DNA of 64,000 nt from CAMXAS01 sp964442435 (GCA_964442435.1 CAYTZG010000008.1:1-64000); one strand, 5' to 3'; counted from the first letter of the stretch, positions 27,952-37,164 are shown. The notes: generated by a model from the sequence alone, not told the origin. Numbers and translations are program-made.

Positions 27952-28899
27952 ATGTCAGCATATCCTTATTTTTCAGCCTCATTGCCGCAGTGGACGTTCA
28001 ACGCGGAGGGCGACGGCCCTTCCGTGGAGGCCATCTGCGCCGAGGCCATCGAATTGCTGAGCCCTAAGGACTTGGCGGTGCTCGCTTATATCTTTTCGCC
28101 CGCCTACCATAAGATTTGGCTCGCGAAAATCCGGGCCGAAGCCGGCGTGACGGCGGAAGGCGCCCCCGACGGGCCGACGGCGGACGGTTTCGAACCGGCC
28201 TGTCTCGTGCCCCTTATCGAACAGCTGCCTTATATGCAGGCGTTCCGGGCCGATTACGCGCAACGTTGCGCATTGGAAGCCACCGCACAGACACCCGCCG
28301 ACGCGGGGATGCCGTCGGGCCTCCAAGCCGTGGCCGACGATTCGGACGAAGCCCTGACGCCTTGGTCTGAAACCGAGGCCTACCGCCGTTTGCAGGCGAT
28401 GTTCTACGCGCAGGTGCCGGCTTTGTCGTCCGCCTTCCTTAAATCGTACTACCGTTTCGACTGGGAATGGAAAACCGTGGCCAACCGGCTCAACCGTAAG
28501 AAATACCCCGAATTGCCGATGGACGACCGTTTGCCGGAATATCCGGCCAAGGGCGACCGGGCGGCCGCCGACGCCGAGTGGATTCAGGCATTGGAGAAAG
28601 AACCGCTGGCGCAACTTTGGGATTATGCCGAAGACATGGAGAAGGTGACGGCCGAACCCGACTTGATGAAACGCGAATGGCTTTGCGATAGTTTCCGCTG
28701 GCGGTTCGCGGAGGCGGGCGGCGGCGACGCGACAGCTTCGACTGACAGCCTGTGGTCGTATTTCGTCCGTTTGCAGTTGCAGCAACGCTGGCAACGTCTC
28801 AAAAAGGCCGACGGTCAGAAACTGCTCAAAGAGAAATTGCAGTCCCTGCGGGCTGTGGATTGGGATAAAAATGAATTCAGCGCCGGCATCGGCGCATAG
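27952..28899 (+). CDS. V-ATPase-associated protein DUF2764
   Basis: The 315-residue soluble protein starts with the family's MSAYPYFSASLPQ motif, and has ALSSAFLKSYYRFDWEWKTVANRLN-like helices in the middle and a basic C-terminal helix. It occupies the place of subunit C in the operon. It is the only candidate for the central-stalk/socket subunit, because no gene for C or F is present. The role as a C substitute is inference from gene order. The start is the ATG at 27952, 5 bases after atpE. Confidence 0.8.
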   Translation: MSAYPYFSASLPQWTFNAEGDGPSVEAICAEAIELLSPKDLAVLAYIFSPAYHKIWLAKIRAEAGVTAEGAPDGPTADGFEPACLVPLIEQLPYMQAFRADYAQRCALEATAQTPADAGMPSGLQAVADDSDEALTPWSETEAYRRLQAMFYAQVPALSSAFLKSYYRFDWEWKTVANRLNRKKYPELPMDDRLPEYPAKGDRAAADAEWIQALEKEPLAQLWDYAEDMEKVTAEPDLMKREWLCDSFRWRFAEAGGGDATASTDSLWSYFVRLQLQQRWQRLKKADGQKLLKEKLQSLRAVDWDKNEFSAGIGA

Positions 28900-28910
28900 C
28901 GATAGTGACT

Positions 28911-30674
28911 ATGGAGAAAACAAGAGGAACCGTAAGCGGCATTACCGCCAACCTCGTGACGGTAAAGACCGAAGGCCCCGTGGCGCAGAATGAAATCTGT
29001 TTCATCGACCTGCGCGGGGTCAAACTGATGGCCGAGGTCATCAAAATAGACGGCGATACGGCCTACGTGCAGGTCTATGAAAGCACGCGCGGCCTGCAAG
29101 TGGGGGCGCCCGTCAGCTTCGAGGGGCATTTGCTTGAAGTGACGTTGGGGCCGGGTCTGTTGTCGAGTTATTACGACGGCTTGCAGAACAATCTGGAAAC
29201 GATGGAAGGCGTCTTCCTGCGCCGGGGTGAATATACCGAGCCTTTGGACAAGACGAAGAAATGGGAATTCACGCCTTTGGCCAAGGTGGGCGACCGCGTT
29301 CGGGCGGCCGACTGGCTCGGCGAGGTGAAGGAAGGCTGGCTGCCTCACAAAATCATGGTGCCGTTTGCCTTCAAGGGTGAATATACGGTGGAAAAAATCG
29401 TGCCGGCCGGTGCCTATACGATTACGGAGACCGTGGCCGTGCTCAAGAACGAAGCCGGCGAATCGTGCCCCGTGACGATGGTGCAGAAATGGCCGGTCCG
29501 CGTCGCCATCACGCATTATAAGGAAAAACCGCGTCCGTTCAAGGTATTGGAAACGGGCGTGCGTGTCATGGATACGTTCAACCCGATTGCCGAGGGCGGT
29601 ACGGGCTTCATCCCGGGGCCGTTCGGTTCGGGCAAGACGGTGTTGCAGCACGCGATTTCGAAGCAGGCCGACGTGGACGTCATCCTGATGGCGGCTTGCG
29701 GCGAACGTGCCAACGAGGTGGTCGAGATTTTCGCCGAATTCCCCGAATTGGTCGATCCGCGGACGAACCGCAGCCTGATGGAGCGGACGACGATTATCTG
29801 CAACACGTCCAATATGCCGGTGGCCGCGCGTGAGGCTTCGGTCTATACGGCCATGACGATAGGCGAGTATTACCGCGCGATGGGTTTGCGCGTGCTGTTG
29901 TTGGCCGACTCCACGTCGCGTTGGGCGCAGGCCTTGCGCGAGATGTCGAACCGTTTGGAGGAATTGCCGGGGCAGGACGCTTTCCCGATGGACCTGACTG
30001 CCATCATCTCCAACTTCTACGCGCGGGCGGGCATCGTGTTCCTGAACAACGGCCAAAGCGGCTCCATCACGTTCATCGGTACGGTGTCGCCGGCGGGCGG
30101 TAACCTCAAGGAGCCCGTGACCGAGGGCACGAAAAAGGCCGCGCGTTGTTTCTACGCCCTGGCCCAGTCGCGTGCCGACAGCAAGCGTTATCCGGCCATC
30201 GACCCGATTGACAGTTATTCCAAGTATTTGGACTATCCGGAGATAGAAGCCTATATGAACGAACGTATGGGTGCGGGTTGGGTCGATAAGGTGCGCGCCG
30301 GCAAGAACTATGTGTTGCGCGGCAAGGAAGCCAACGAGCAGATCAACATCCTCGGCGACGACGGCGTACCCGTTTCGTATCACGACAGCTTCTGGAAATC
30401 GGAGCTCATCGACTTCGTGATTCTGCAACAGGATGCGTTCGACAGCATCGATAGCCTGACGCCGATGGAACGTCAGCGTTATATGTTCGAGAAGGTCATG
30501 GGGCTGTGCGGCCGCCAGTACCGCTTTGAGGACTTCAACGATTGCGTGCAGTTCTACAAGCAGTTGATTAACCTTTTCAAGCAGATGAACTACAGTCAGT
30601 TCCAAAGCGAGGATTTCAAACGTTACGAACAGGAAATAGATACGTGGGTTGCCCGCTATCAACAAGATAAATAA
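28911..30674 (+). CDS. atpA: V-type ATPase catalytic subunit A
   Basis: The 587-residue protein has the N-terminal barrel (TRGTVSGITANLVTVKTEG), the long non-homologous insert typical of V-type A subunits, Walker A GPFGSGKT (about residue 240) and the catalytic Glu in CGERANEVVE. It hydrolyses or makes ATP in the A3B3 head. I start it at the ATG at 28911; a GTG two codons upstream is in frame. It follows DUF2764 by 11 bases. Confidence 0.96.
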   Translation: MEKTRGTVSGITANLVTVKTEGPVAQNEICFIDLRGVKLMAEVIKIDGDTAYVQVYESTRGLQVGAPVSFEGHLLEVTLGPGLLSSYYDGLQNNLETMEGVFLRRGEYTEPLDKTKKWEFTPLAKVGDRVRAADWLGEVKEGWLPHKIMVPFAFKGEYTVEKIVPAGAYTITETVAVLKNEAGESCPVTMVQKWPVRVAITHYKEKPRPFKVLETGVRVMDTFNPIAEGGTGFIPGPFGSGKTVLQHAISKQADVDVILMAACGERANEVVEIFAEFPELVDPRTNRSLMERTTIICNTSNMPVAAREASVYTAMTIGEYYRAMGLRVLLLADSTSRWAQALREMSNRLEELPGQDAFPMDLTAIISNFYARAGIVFLNNGQSGSITFIGTVSPAGGNLKEPVTEGTKKAARCFYALAQSRADSKRYPAIDPIDSYSKYLDYPEIEAYMNERMGAGWVDKVRAGKNYVLRGKEANEQINILGDDGVPVSYHDSFWKSELIDFVILQQDAFDSIDSLTPMERQRYMFEKVMGLCGRQYRFEDFNDCVQFYKQLINLFKQMNYSQFQSEDFKRYEQEIDTWVARYQQDK

Positions 30675-30682
30675 GCGAGATT

Positions 30683-32008
30683 ATGGAAAAGACAGCGTTT
30701 CAGAAAGTATATACGCGATTGGAGGCCGTGACCAAGGCGACGGTCGATGTGCGGGCGACGCAGGTTTCCAACGATGAATTGGCCATGGTGGGCGACCGTC
30801 TGGCGCAGGTGGTCAAAATCAAGGGCGACCGCATCACGTTGCAGGTGTTTTCCGGTACGGAAGGCCTGCCGACGAACGCCGAAGTCGTTTTCTTGGGCAA
30901 GGTGCCTTCGCTCAAGGTGGGCGACGATTTGGTGGGACGGTTTTTCAACGCCTACGGCCAACCCATTGACGGGGGTGCTGAACCGGAAGGCGAGGAACGC
31001 GAGATCGGCGGGCCGTCGGTCAACCCGTTCCGCCGCAAGCAGCCGTCGGAGCTGATTCCGACGGGCATGGCCGGTATCGACTTGAACAATACGCTTGTGT
31101 CGGGTCAGAAGATTCCGTTCTTCGCCGACCCGAACGAACCTTACAACCAGGTGATGTGCATGGTGGCCTTGCGGGCCAAGGTGGACAAAATCATTTTGGG
31201 CGGCATGGGGCTGACGAACGACGACTACCTGTTCTTCAAGCAGTCGTTTGAGAACGCCGGCGTGCTCGACAAGATGATTTGCTTCGTCAACACGACCGAA
31301 CAGCCGCCCGTCGAACGTTTGTTGATTCCCGACATGGCGCTGACGGCGGCCGAGTATTTCGCCGTGGACAAGAACGAGAAGGTGCTGGTGCTCTTGACCG
31401 ACATGACGCTGTATGCCGACGCGTTGAGCATCGTGTCCAACCGTATGGACCAGATTCCGTCCAAGGACAGCATGCCGGGCTCGCTCTATTCCGACTTGGC
31501 CAAGATTTACGAAAAGGCCGTGCAGTTGCCCTCCGGCGGCTCCATCACGATTATCGCGGTAACGACCTTGAGCGGCGGCGACATCACGCACGCCATCCCC
31601 GACAACACGGGTTATATCACCGAGGGGCAGTTGTTCCTGCGTAACGACAGCGATGTGAACAAGGTCATTATCGACCCGTTCCGTTCGCTCTCGCGTTTGA
31701 AACAGCTGGTTATCGGCAAGCAGACGCGCGAAGACCATCCGCAGGTCATGAATGCGGCCGTGCGTCTTTACGCCGACGCGGCCAACGCGCGCACCAAGCT
31801 GGAAAACGGTTTCGATTTGAGCGACTACGACGAACGGACGCTGTCGTTCGCCAAGGACTATTCGGCGCAGATTCTGGCCATCGACGTCAATATCGACACG
31901 ACCGAGATGCTGGACCGCGTTTGGCAGATGTTCGCGCGCTATTTCAAGCCGGCCGAGGTCGCCATCAAACAGAACCTGATGGACAAGTATTGGCCCAAGC
32001 ACGTCTAA
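30683..32008 (+). CDS. atpB: V-type ATPase non-catalytic subunit B
   Basis: The 441-residue protein has a head domain similar to A but without a functional Walker A. Conserved stretches are NPFRRKQPSELIPTGMAGID, PFFADPNEPYNQV, the ALTAAEYFAVDKNEKVLVLLTDMTLYADAL segment and SLSRLKQLVIGKQTR. B alternates with A in the hexameric head. It lies 8 bases after atpA. Confidence 0.96.
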   Translation: MEKTAFQKVYTRLEAVTKATVDVRATQVSNDELAMVGDRLAQVVKIKGDRITLQVFSGTEGLPTNAEVVFLGKVPSLKVGDDLVGRFFNAYGQPIDGGAEPEGEEREIGGPSVNPFRRKQPSELIPTGMAGIDLNNTLVSGQKIPFFADPNEPYNQVMCMVALRAKVDKIILGGMGLTNDDYLFFKQSFENAGVLDKMICFVNTTEQPPVERLLIPDMALTAAEYFAVDKNEKVLVLLTDMTLYADALSIVSNRMDQIPSKDSMPGSLYSDLAKIYEKAVQLPSGGSITIIAVTTLSGGDITHAIPDNTGYITEGQLFLRNDSDVNKVIIDPFRSLSRLKQLVIGKQTREDHPQVMNAAVRLYADAANARTKLENGFDLSDYDERTLSFAKDYSAQILAIDVNIDTTEMLDRVWQMFARYFKPAEVAIKQNLMDKYWPKHV

Positions 32009-32048
32009 GGCCGAACCGACGGGTTTTGAAAACTAAGTGTGAAAACCG

Positions 32049-32651
32049 ATGCCGATTAAATTTCAATATAACAAGACTTCGCTCAACGAGTTGGGCAAGG
32101 GGCTGAAGATGCGGGAACGGGCCTTGCCGACCATCAAGAGCAAGGAGTCCGCGTTGCGGATGGAGGTGAAGAAAGCCAAGGCCGAGGCCGAACGTCTGGA
32201 TAAGGCGTTGGAGGAGGCGATGCAGCGCATGGAAGGGCTTTCCGCCCTGTTTCCGGAGTTGGATTCCCGCAGCGTGGAGGTGGAGGCCATTGATCTGAGG
32301 ATGGGCAAGGTGGCCGGCGTCAAGGTGCCGGAACTGAAGGAAATCCGCTTCAAGGAAAAGCCTTTCCTTTCGTTTGCCGAACCGGCCTGGACGGCGCAGG
32401 GCGTGGAAACGCTCAAGGAACTGGCGTCCGTGGGGCTGCAGAGCGAGGTGTACCGCTACAAGATGCAGTATCTTGAAAAGGCGCGCAAGAAGACGACCCA
32501 AAAAGTGAATCTGTACGAGAAGGTGCAGATTCCCGGCTATAAGGAGGCGATACAGAAGATAAAACGCTTTATCGAAGACGAGGAGAACCTGTCGAAATCC
32601 TCGCAGAAAATCGTCAAGAGCCGTCATATGCAACAGGAGGAGGCGTTATGA
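32049..32651 (+). CDS. atpD: V-type ATPase central-stalk subunit D
   Basis: The 200-residue helical protein starts PIKFQYNKTSLNELGKGLKM and ends with a basic antiparallel helix (KVNLYEKVQIPGYKEAIQKI, IKRFIEDEENLSKSSQKIVK), the typical rotor coiled coil of subunit D. It transmits rotation between head and membrane ring. The 3' end overlaps atpI by 4 bases (ATGA). Confidence 0.93.
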   Translation: MPIKFQYNKTSLNELGKGLKMRERALPTIKSKESALRMEVKKAKAEAERLDKALEEAMQRMEGLSALFPELDSRSVEVEAIDLRMGKVAGVKVPELKEIRFKEKPFLSFAEPAWTAQGVETLKELASVGLQSEVYRYKMQYLEKARKKTTQKVNLYEKVQIPGYKEAIQKIKRFIEDEENLSKSSQKIVKSRHMQQEEAL

Positions 32652-34459
32652 TAGAACCGATGCTGAAATACGAAATCCTGTTGTTCCATCAGGAATTCGA
32701 ACCTTTTTTGAAAGCCTTGCAGGCCAAGGGCTTGCTCGACCTGTCGTTGGGCGATTTGGCCGTGAAGGGCACGCAGGAAGCGGATTACCGTTTGGGCGTG
32801 CGGGCGGAGCGCTTGGCGCGCGCGCTCGACGACTGGCGGCGTCTGCATCCGGACGTGGCGGCCGCCGCCACGGATTTTCCGGCGGACGAGGCCGCCCGCA
32901 TCGAATGGACCGAAGACGCCCTCGACCGCGCGCGCAAGTCGGCGGATCAGGAAGCGGCTTTGTGGCAGGCCGCCGAGAAAGAGGCGGTATGGGGCGCGTA
33001 TGACCCGGCGGTATTGGCGGGCTTGGCGCAGGCGGGGCTGACGTTGCGGTTCGGCAGTATGCCGGCCAAGATGTGGCCGCAAGACGACGCCTATCCGGTG
33101 GCGGCGGTGGCCCAGAGTGGCGGCCGCGTCTATTTTGTCTATTGGGATACGTTGCCCTCCGACTGGCGTATGCAGGAGGAGGCCGCGCCGACGCAGCCGC
33201 CGGCGCAGTGGGCGGCGCAATTGCAGGCGGCGCAGCGGCAGAAAGCCGCTGAGGAGGCCCGCGTGGCCTACGCGGCCGACCGCGTGGCCGACTTCAATCT
33301 GGCGCGCAAACACTGCTGGAACCGCCTGGCCTATTGTGTGGCGCGCACCGATATGCCCGCCGAGGCGGAGGGGAGTCTGCGCATCGTGGAAGGCTATCTG
33401 CCGGCCAAGGATCAGGCCGAGTTCGAAGCCTTTTTAGAGGCCGAGGGCGTCTTTTTCCGCCAACAGGCCGCCAAGACCTTGCCCGAGGAAGCGCAGGCGG
33501 ACGTGCCGGTGCTGTTGAAAAACAACGCCTACGCGCGTCTTTTCGAGCCGATAACCAAGCTGTTCTCGTTGCCCGGCTATCGGGAATTGGATTTGACGCC
33601 TTTGTTCGCGCCCTTCTTCATGATGTTTTTCGGCTTCTGTATGGGCGACGCCGGCTATGGCCTGCTGTTCGTGTTGGCGGGCTTCCTGCTCCGCGCCAAG
33701 GTGAAGCCGGACTTCCGGCCCATTCTGTCGCTCGTCTGCTATCTGGGCGCGGCGGCCGTCGTGTTCGGCCTGCTGTCGGGCACGTTTTTCGGCGTGTCGC
33801 TCGTCAACGTGCCGGCCTTGCAGCGGTTCCACGCCTATATTCTCGGTCAGGACCAGCTCATGCTGCTCTCGCTCGCGTTGGGCGGCATCCAGATATTGTT
33901 CGGTATGTTCGTCCATGTGCTCAACATCGCACGTCAGAGAGGCTTCAAATATGCCGTGGGCGCGTTGGGCTGGTGGCTCATCCTCGTGTTCGCGATACCG
34001 CTTTTGGCCGAACGGATGATGGATTGGACACTGCCGGCGGCGGTGCGCTACCTTTGCTACGGCATGGTGGGCGTCGGCGCGTGCGGCGCGTTCTTCTACA
34101 ATAGTCCCGGCAAGCCGATTTGGCTCAACTTCGGTTCGGGGTTGTGGGCGAGTTACAACACGGCCACGGGCTTGGTCGGCGACCTGCTGTCCTATATCCG
34201 TTTGTTCGCCTTGGGGTTGACGGGCGGTATCCTCGGCGGCGTGTTCAACGACTTGGCCTTGCAGATGAGCGGTTCCATCCCGGTGCTCAAGCAGTTGATC
34301 ATGATATTGATATTGTTGTTCGGCCACGGGCTCAACATCGCGCTCTGCGCGTTGGGATCGGTCGTGCACCCGTTGCGTCTTACGTTCGTGGAATTTTACA
34401 AGAACGCGGGCTTCGCGGGCGGCGGCCGTGCCTATCAGGCGTTCAAGATAGAAGAATAG
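32648..34459 (+). CDS. atpI: V-type ATPase membrane subunit I (a-subunit)
   Basis: The 603-residue protein has a cytosolic N-terminal half (about 1-310, with a coiled-coil hairpin near 180-220) and a C-terminal half with seven or eight membrane helices. The motif FFGFCMGDAGYGLL and the key Arg in LLSYIRLFALGLTGG (about residue 520) mark the ion half-channel next to the rotor. It starts inside the end of atpD. Confidence 0.95.
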   Translation: MIEPMLKYEILLFHQEFEPFLKALQAKGLLDLSLGDLAVKGTQEADYRLGVRAERLARALDDWRRLHPDVAAAATDFPADEAARIEWTEDALDRARKSADQEAALWQAAEKEAVWGAYDPAVLAGLAQAGLTLRFGSMPAKMWPQDDAYPVAAVAQSGGRVYFVYWDTLPSDWRMQEEAAPTQPPAQWAAQLQAAQRQKAAEEARVAYAADRVADFNLARKHCWNRLAYCVARTDMPAEAEGSLRIVEGYLPAKDQAEFEAFLEAEGVFFRQQAAKTLPEEAQADVPVLLKNNAYARLFEPITKLFSLPGYRELDLTPLFAPFFMMFFGFCMGDAGYGLLFVLAGFLLRAKVKPDFRPILSLVCYLGAAAVVFGLLSGTFFGVSLVNVPALQRFHAYILGQDQLMLLSLALGGIQILFGMFVHVLNIARQRGFKYAVGALGWWLILVFAIPLLAERMMDWTLPAAVRYLCYGMVGVGACGAFFYNSPGKPIWLNFGSGLWASYNTATGLVGDLLSYIRLFALGLTGGILGGVFNDLALQMSGSIPVLKQLIMILILLFGHGLNIALCALGSVVHPLRLTFVEFYKNAGFAGGGRAYQAFKIEE

Positions 34460-34496
34460 AAAACCTTAAATTAGAAACACTTAAATAAAAATTGAA

Positions 34497-34943
34497 ATGG
34501 AAGCTGTTGTTTTAGCTTATTTGGGCATTGCCCTCATGGTAGGTCTGACCGGTATCGGCAGCGCCTATGGTTTGTCTATGTGCGGTAGCGCCACGTTGGG
34601 CGCGTTGAAGAAGAACCCGTCGGTTTTGGGTTCGTGTACGGCCTTGAGTGCGTTGCCTTCTACGCAGGGTCTGTACGGCTTCGTAGGCTTCTTCTTGATT
34701 TACACGAAGATTACGCCTGAGATTTCGTGGCTGGCGGCTTCGGCGGTCTTTGCCGGCGGTTTGGCCTTGGGCATCGTGGGCTTTTTCTCGGCCCTGCGTC
34801 AGGCGCGTATCTGCGTGGACGGTATCCATGGCATCGGCGGCGGCCACAACCTGTTCGCCAGCACGATGATTTTGGCCGTATTCCCGGAATTGTACGCCAT
34901 TATCGCGCTGTTGACCGTGATTCTGATCGGCGGTACGATTTAA
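34497..34943 (+). CDS. atpK: V-type ATPase proteolipid subunit K (rotor ring)
   Basis: The 148-residue protein has four membrane helices as two hairpins; only the second carries the ion-binding Glu (Glu131 in PELYAI). Leu53, Thr56 and Gln57 (LPSTQGLYG), Gln102 and Glu131 match the five Na+ ligands of Enterococcus hirae NtpK (Leu61, Thr64, Gln65, Gln110, Glu139) in identity and exact spacing. This suggests a Na+-coupled ring, though direction and ion remain inference. No terminator separates it from the next gene, 33 bases downstream. Confidence 0.95.
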   Translation: MEAVVLAYLGIALMVGLTGIGSAYGLSMCGSATLGALKKNPSVLGSCTALSALPSTQGLYGFVGFFLIYTKITPEISWLAASAVFAGGLALGIVGFFSALRQARICVDGIHGIGGGHNLFASTMILAVFPELYAIIALLTVILIGGTI

Positions 34944-34976
34944 TCGGCTGAACCGCTTGATTGCGTATCGTTTCCG

Positions 34977-36353
34977 ATGAAAGACCCGCGGATAGGCACG
35001 GCTTACGGCCGTTCGGTATTCCATATCGACGGCTTGCTTTGCCTCACGGCTTTTTTCAGCTTTCTGAGCGTGGAACTGCCGTTGGGCGGTTTCGGGAACA
35101 TACGTCTGCCGGCGGAACTCCTGTTGGGGCTGGTGTGTCTGCTGTTCCTGTTCGTACTGTGGGGGCAGCGGCGGTTTAGGGCCGACTTGGGGCTTATGCG
35201 CCCGAACGGCTTTTGGCCCTGCGAGTTACGTTGGTGGATAGGCGCCTATCTGCTATGGATGTGGATAGGCGTCTTTTTTTCGCCTTGTCCGCAAGTGGCG
35301 TTCAAGGCGACGTTCGCCTATACGGCCTGTGTGCTGCCGGCCTTTTACGCCGCCTATAAGATGGAACGCGAAACGCCGGACGGCGGTTTCGGGCGGCGCG
35401 CGGTATGGGCGGCGCTGTTGGGGTTGGGGCTGTTCTCGGCCATAGCCTTGGGACGTTATTATCTCGGCGAGCCGGTGCCTTACAATCAGATTTTCCGTGT
35501 TACCCAACCGTTTCTGTCCGACCACACGCATTGGGGCGCGATGGTGACGTTGTGGCTGTTTCCCGCCCTGTATTTCGTGCGCTACGCGGCCAGACCGTGG
35601 CAGCGGGTAGGGGCGGCCGTCCTCGTGGCGGTGTTCCTTTGGGGGCTTTGGGTGTGTCATGCGCGGGCGGCGACGGCCACGCTGGCGGTGCCCTTGGTCA
35701 TCGTGGCGTGGCTCTGCTGGCGGCGGTGGCCGTGTCGCCGTAAGGTCGTGAGCGCGGTTTTGGCGCTTGTGGTCGTGGCGGCGGGCGGCGTATGGCTCGT
35801 GCGGCAAGGGCAGATGCAACAGGCCCGCAAGTCGGCCGACTGGGGCGAAAATATGCTGTCGCTCGTGCAGTTCCGGCAAGACCCCTCCAGCATGGAGCGC
35901 GTCAACCGATGGAAGTGCGCCGCCCGCCTGACGGCCGACTATCCGTGGTTCGGTTGCGGCAAAGACGTCTATCCGTTTGTCTATGGGCCCTACCAGCGGG
36001 AGGCGGATTTGACCGAGGTGAGCACGTTTGCGGGCGACAACGGCAACGCCCATAGCGAATACCTTTCGCCCTTCTGCGAGACTGGCATCCCGGGCGGGCT
36101 GCTGTTCCTGTGCCTTGTCGTGTTCGGGTTCACGGCCGGCATCAAGGCCTACCGCGCGGCGGATTCCCGCCAACGCGCCTGGATTCTGTCGCTCCTGCTG
36201 GGCTTGGCCGCCTATTTCACGCAGGGCCTGTTCAACAACTTCCTTTATTTGGACAGCGGCCGCTTCTCCGTATTCCTGCTGTTGGCTTTGGTGCAGGGGG
36301 CTATGCCCGGCGCGATGTCACTTCCGACGTTAACAGCTGATTCGGTGGCCTAA
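34977..36353 (+). CDS. O-antigen ligase (WaaL/Wzy) family membrane protein
   Basis: The 458-residue protein has about 12 hydrophobic helices and a large outward loop (about residues 270-360) with the ligase-type stretch NAHSEYLSPFCETGIPGG. The repeated Arg/Lys-rich turns between helices fit the Wzy_C superfamily, which transfers or polymerises undecaprenyl-linked glycans at the periplasmic face. Ligase and polymerase cannot be told apart from sequence. It follows atpK by 33 bases and is probably read through from the ATPase promoter. Confidence 0.82.
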   Translation: MKDPRIGTAYGRSVFHIDGLLCLTAFFSFLSVELPLGGFGNIRLPAELLLGLVCLLFLFVLWGQRRFRADLGLMRPNGFWPCELRWWIGAYLLWMWIGVFFSPCPQVAFKATFAYTACVLPAFYAAYKMERETPDGGFGRRAVWAALLGLGLFSAIALGRYYLGEPVPYNQIFRVTQPFLSDHTHWGAMVTLWLFPALYFVRYAARPWQRVGAAVLVAVFLWGLWVCHARAATATLAVPLVIVAWLCWRRWPCRRKVVSAVLALVVVAAGGVWLVRQGQMQQARKSADWGENMLSLVQFRQDPSSMERVNRWKCAARLTADYPWFGCGKDVYPFVYGPYQREADLTEVSTFAGDNGNAHSEYLSPFCETGIPGGLLFLCLVVFGFTAGIKAYRAADSRQRAWILSLLLGLAAYFTQGLFNNFLYLDSGRFSVFLLLALVQGAMPGAMSLPTLTADSVA

Positions 36354-36400
36354 ATAAACCATCAGTAGGCCGGCGAAGATAGTGTTACTAATTTTTTTAC

Positions 36401-36408
36401 TATCTTTA
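36401..36408 (+). promoter_or_regulatory. Weak promoter -7 element for the lipoprotein pair
   Basis: TATCTTTA differs from TAnnTTTG only at the last base, 23 bases before the ATG at 36432. GATAGT and ACTATC flank the T-run just upstream as a short inverted repeat. Confidence 0.35.
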
Positions 36409-36431
36409 CACATTCAAAAACGCAAACGGCT

Positions 36432-36812
36432 ATGAAAAAACTGATGCTGTTGTTGATGCTGGCGGTTTTGTGCCAGTCGTGCTTCTCCACGCGGACCAGC
36501 ATAGGGGATTACCGTATCGCCACCAAGGCGGACAACTCCAATGCCTATACCTACGCGAAAGTTAAGCAGTGTTACCTGTTCTGGGGCTTGATTCCGTTGG
36601 GACACGCCAGCGTGGCGGTGCCGCGCGACGGGCATTGCGAGGTGCGGACGAGTTTCGGTTTCGTGGACTTTGTGGCGTCCATCCTCACGGCCGGCATCTT
36701 CTCGATGCAGACCATCAAGGTCAAGGCACCGAAGTATAACATGGCGACCTCGCGGCCGGTTCCACCGCCGCCCGTGCCCGCACCGGGACATCCCGCGCCT
36801 CCGAGACATTAG
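36432..36812 (+). CDS. Bor-like small lipoprotein with proline-rich tail
   Basis: The 126-residue protein has a lipoprotein signal peptide (MKKLMLLLMLAVLCQSC, Cys17 the likely acylation site). The core of about 80 residues includes KQCYLFWGLIPLGH and FGFVDFVASILTAGIFSMQTIK, reminiscent of the lambda Bor family found in Bacteroidetes. The last 20 residues are Pro-rich (PVPPPPVPAPGHPAPP). Bor proteins are outer-membrane lipoproteins; the function here is unknown. The next gene is a second proline-rich lipoprotein 42 bases downstream. Confidence 0.7.
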   Translation: MKKLMLLLMLAVLCQSCFSTRTSIGDYRIATKADNSNAYTYAKVKQCYLFWGLIPLGHASVAVPRDGHCEVRTSFGFVDFVASILTAGIFSMQTIKVKAPKYNMATSRPVPPPPVPAPGHPAPPRH

Positions 36813-36854
36813 CGGCGCGCGGCCTTTACGATAATTTATTAAAAGCATACGACG

Positions 36855-37109
36855 ATGAAAAAACTTTTGCTGTTGTTGGCGCTGGCGGCCCTGACCCAGG
36901 CGTGCGTGCCCTTGTTGCCCGTTCTGCCGCCGGAACCCGACCCGTTCATACATATAGGGCCTCCGCCTCCACCTGTCTTTGAACCTGGGCCGCCCCCTCC
37001 GGGCCCGCATATCCATCCGGTGCCGGAACCGGCGCCCGGCCCGCGTCCGGGGCCTCGTCCTGGGCCCGCCCCCCGTCCGCGCCCTGCGCCGCGCCCGCCC
37101 AGACGGTAG
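36855..37109 (+). CDS. Proline-rich short lipoprotein
   Basis: The 84-residue product has a lipoprotein signal peptide (MKKLLLLLALAALTQAC, Cys17). The rest is almost entirely proline with Gly, Arg, His and Glu, ending in tandem Pro-Gly-Pro-Arg and Pro-Ala-Pro-Arg units. There is no globular domain. Such a chain would be an extended, basic, surface- or periplasm-anchored stalk. It resembles the tail of the preceding lipoprotein, so the two may have diverged from one source. I do not recognise a family. Confidence 0.65.
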   Translation: MKKLLLLLALAALTQACVPLLPVLPPEPDPFIHIGPPPPPVFEPGPPPPGPHIHPVPEPAPGPRPGPRPGPAPRPRPAPRPPRR

Positions 37110-37122
37110 CGGGTAGGGGGTA

Positions 37123-37164
37123 AAACAAGAAAGGCGACTTCGGAAGAAGTCGCCTTTCTTGTTT
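37123..37164 (+). terminator. Bidirectional terminator
   Basis: A perfect 18-bp stem with arms at 37123-37140 and 37147-37164 (AAACAAGAAAGGCGACTT and complement) and a 6-base loop. It serves the plus-strand lipoprotein gene and the minus-strand lpxD-like gene, whose stop is at 37181. Confidence 0.9.
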
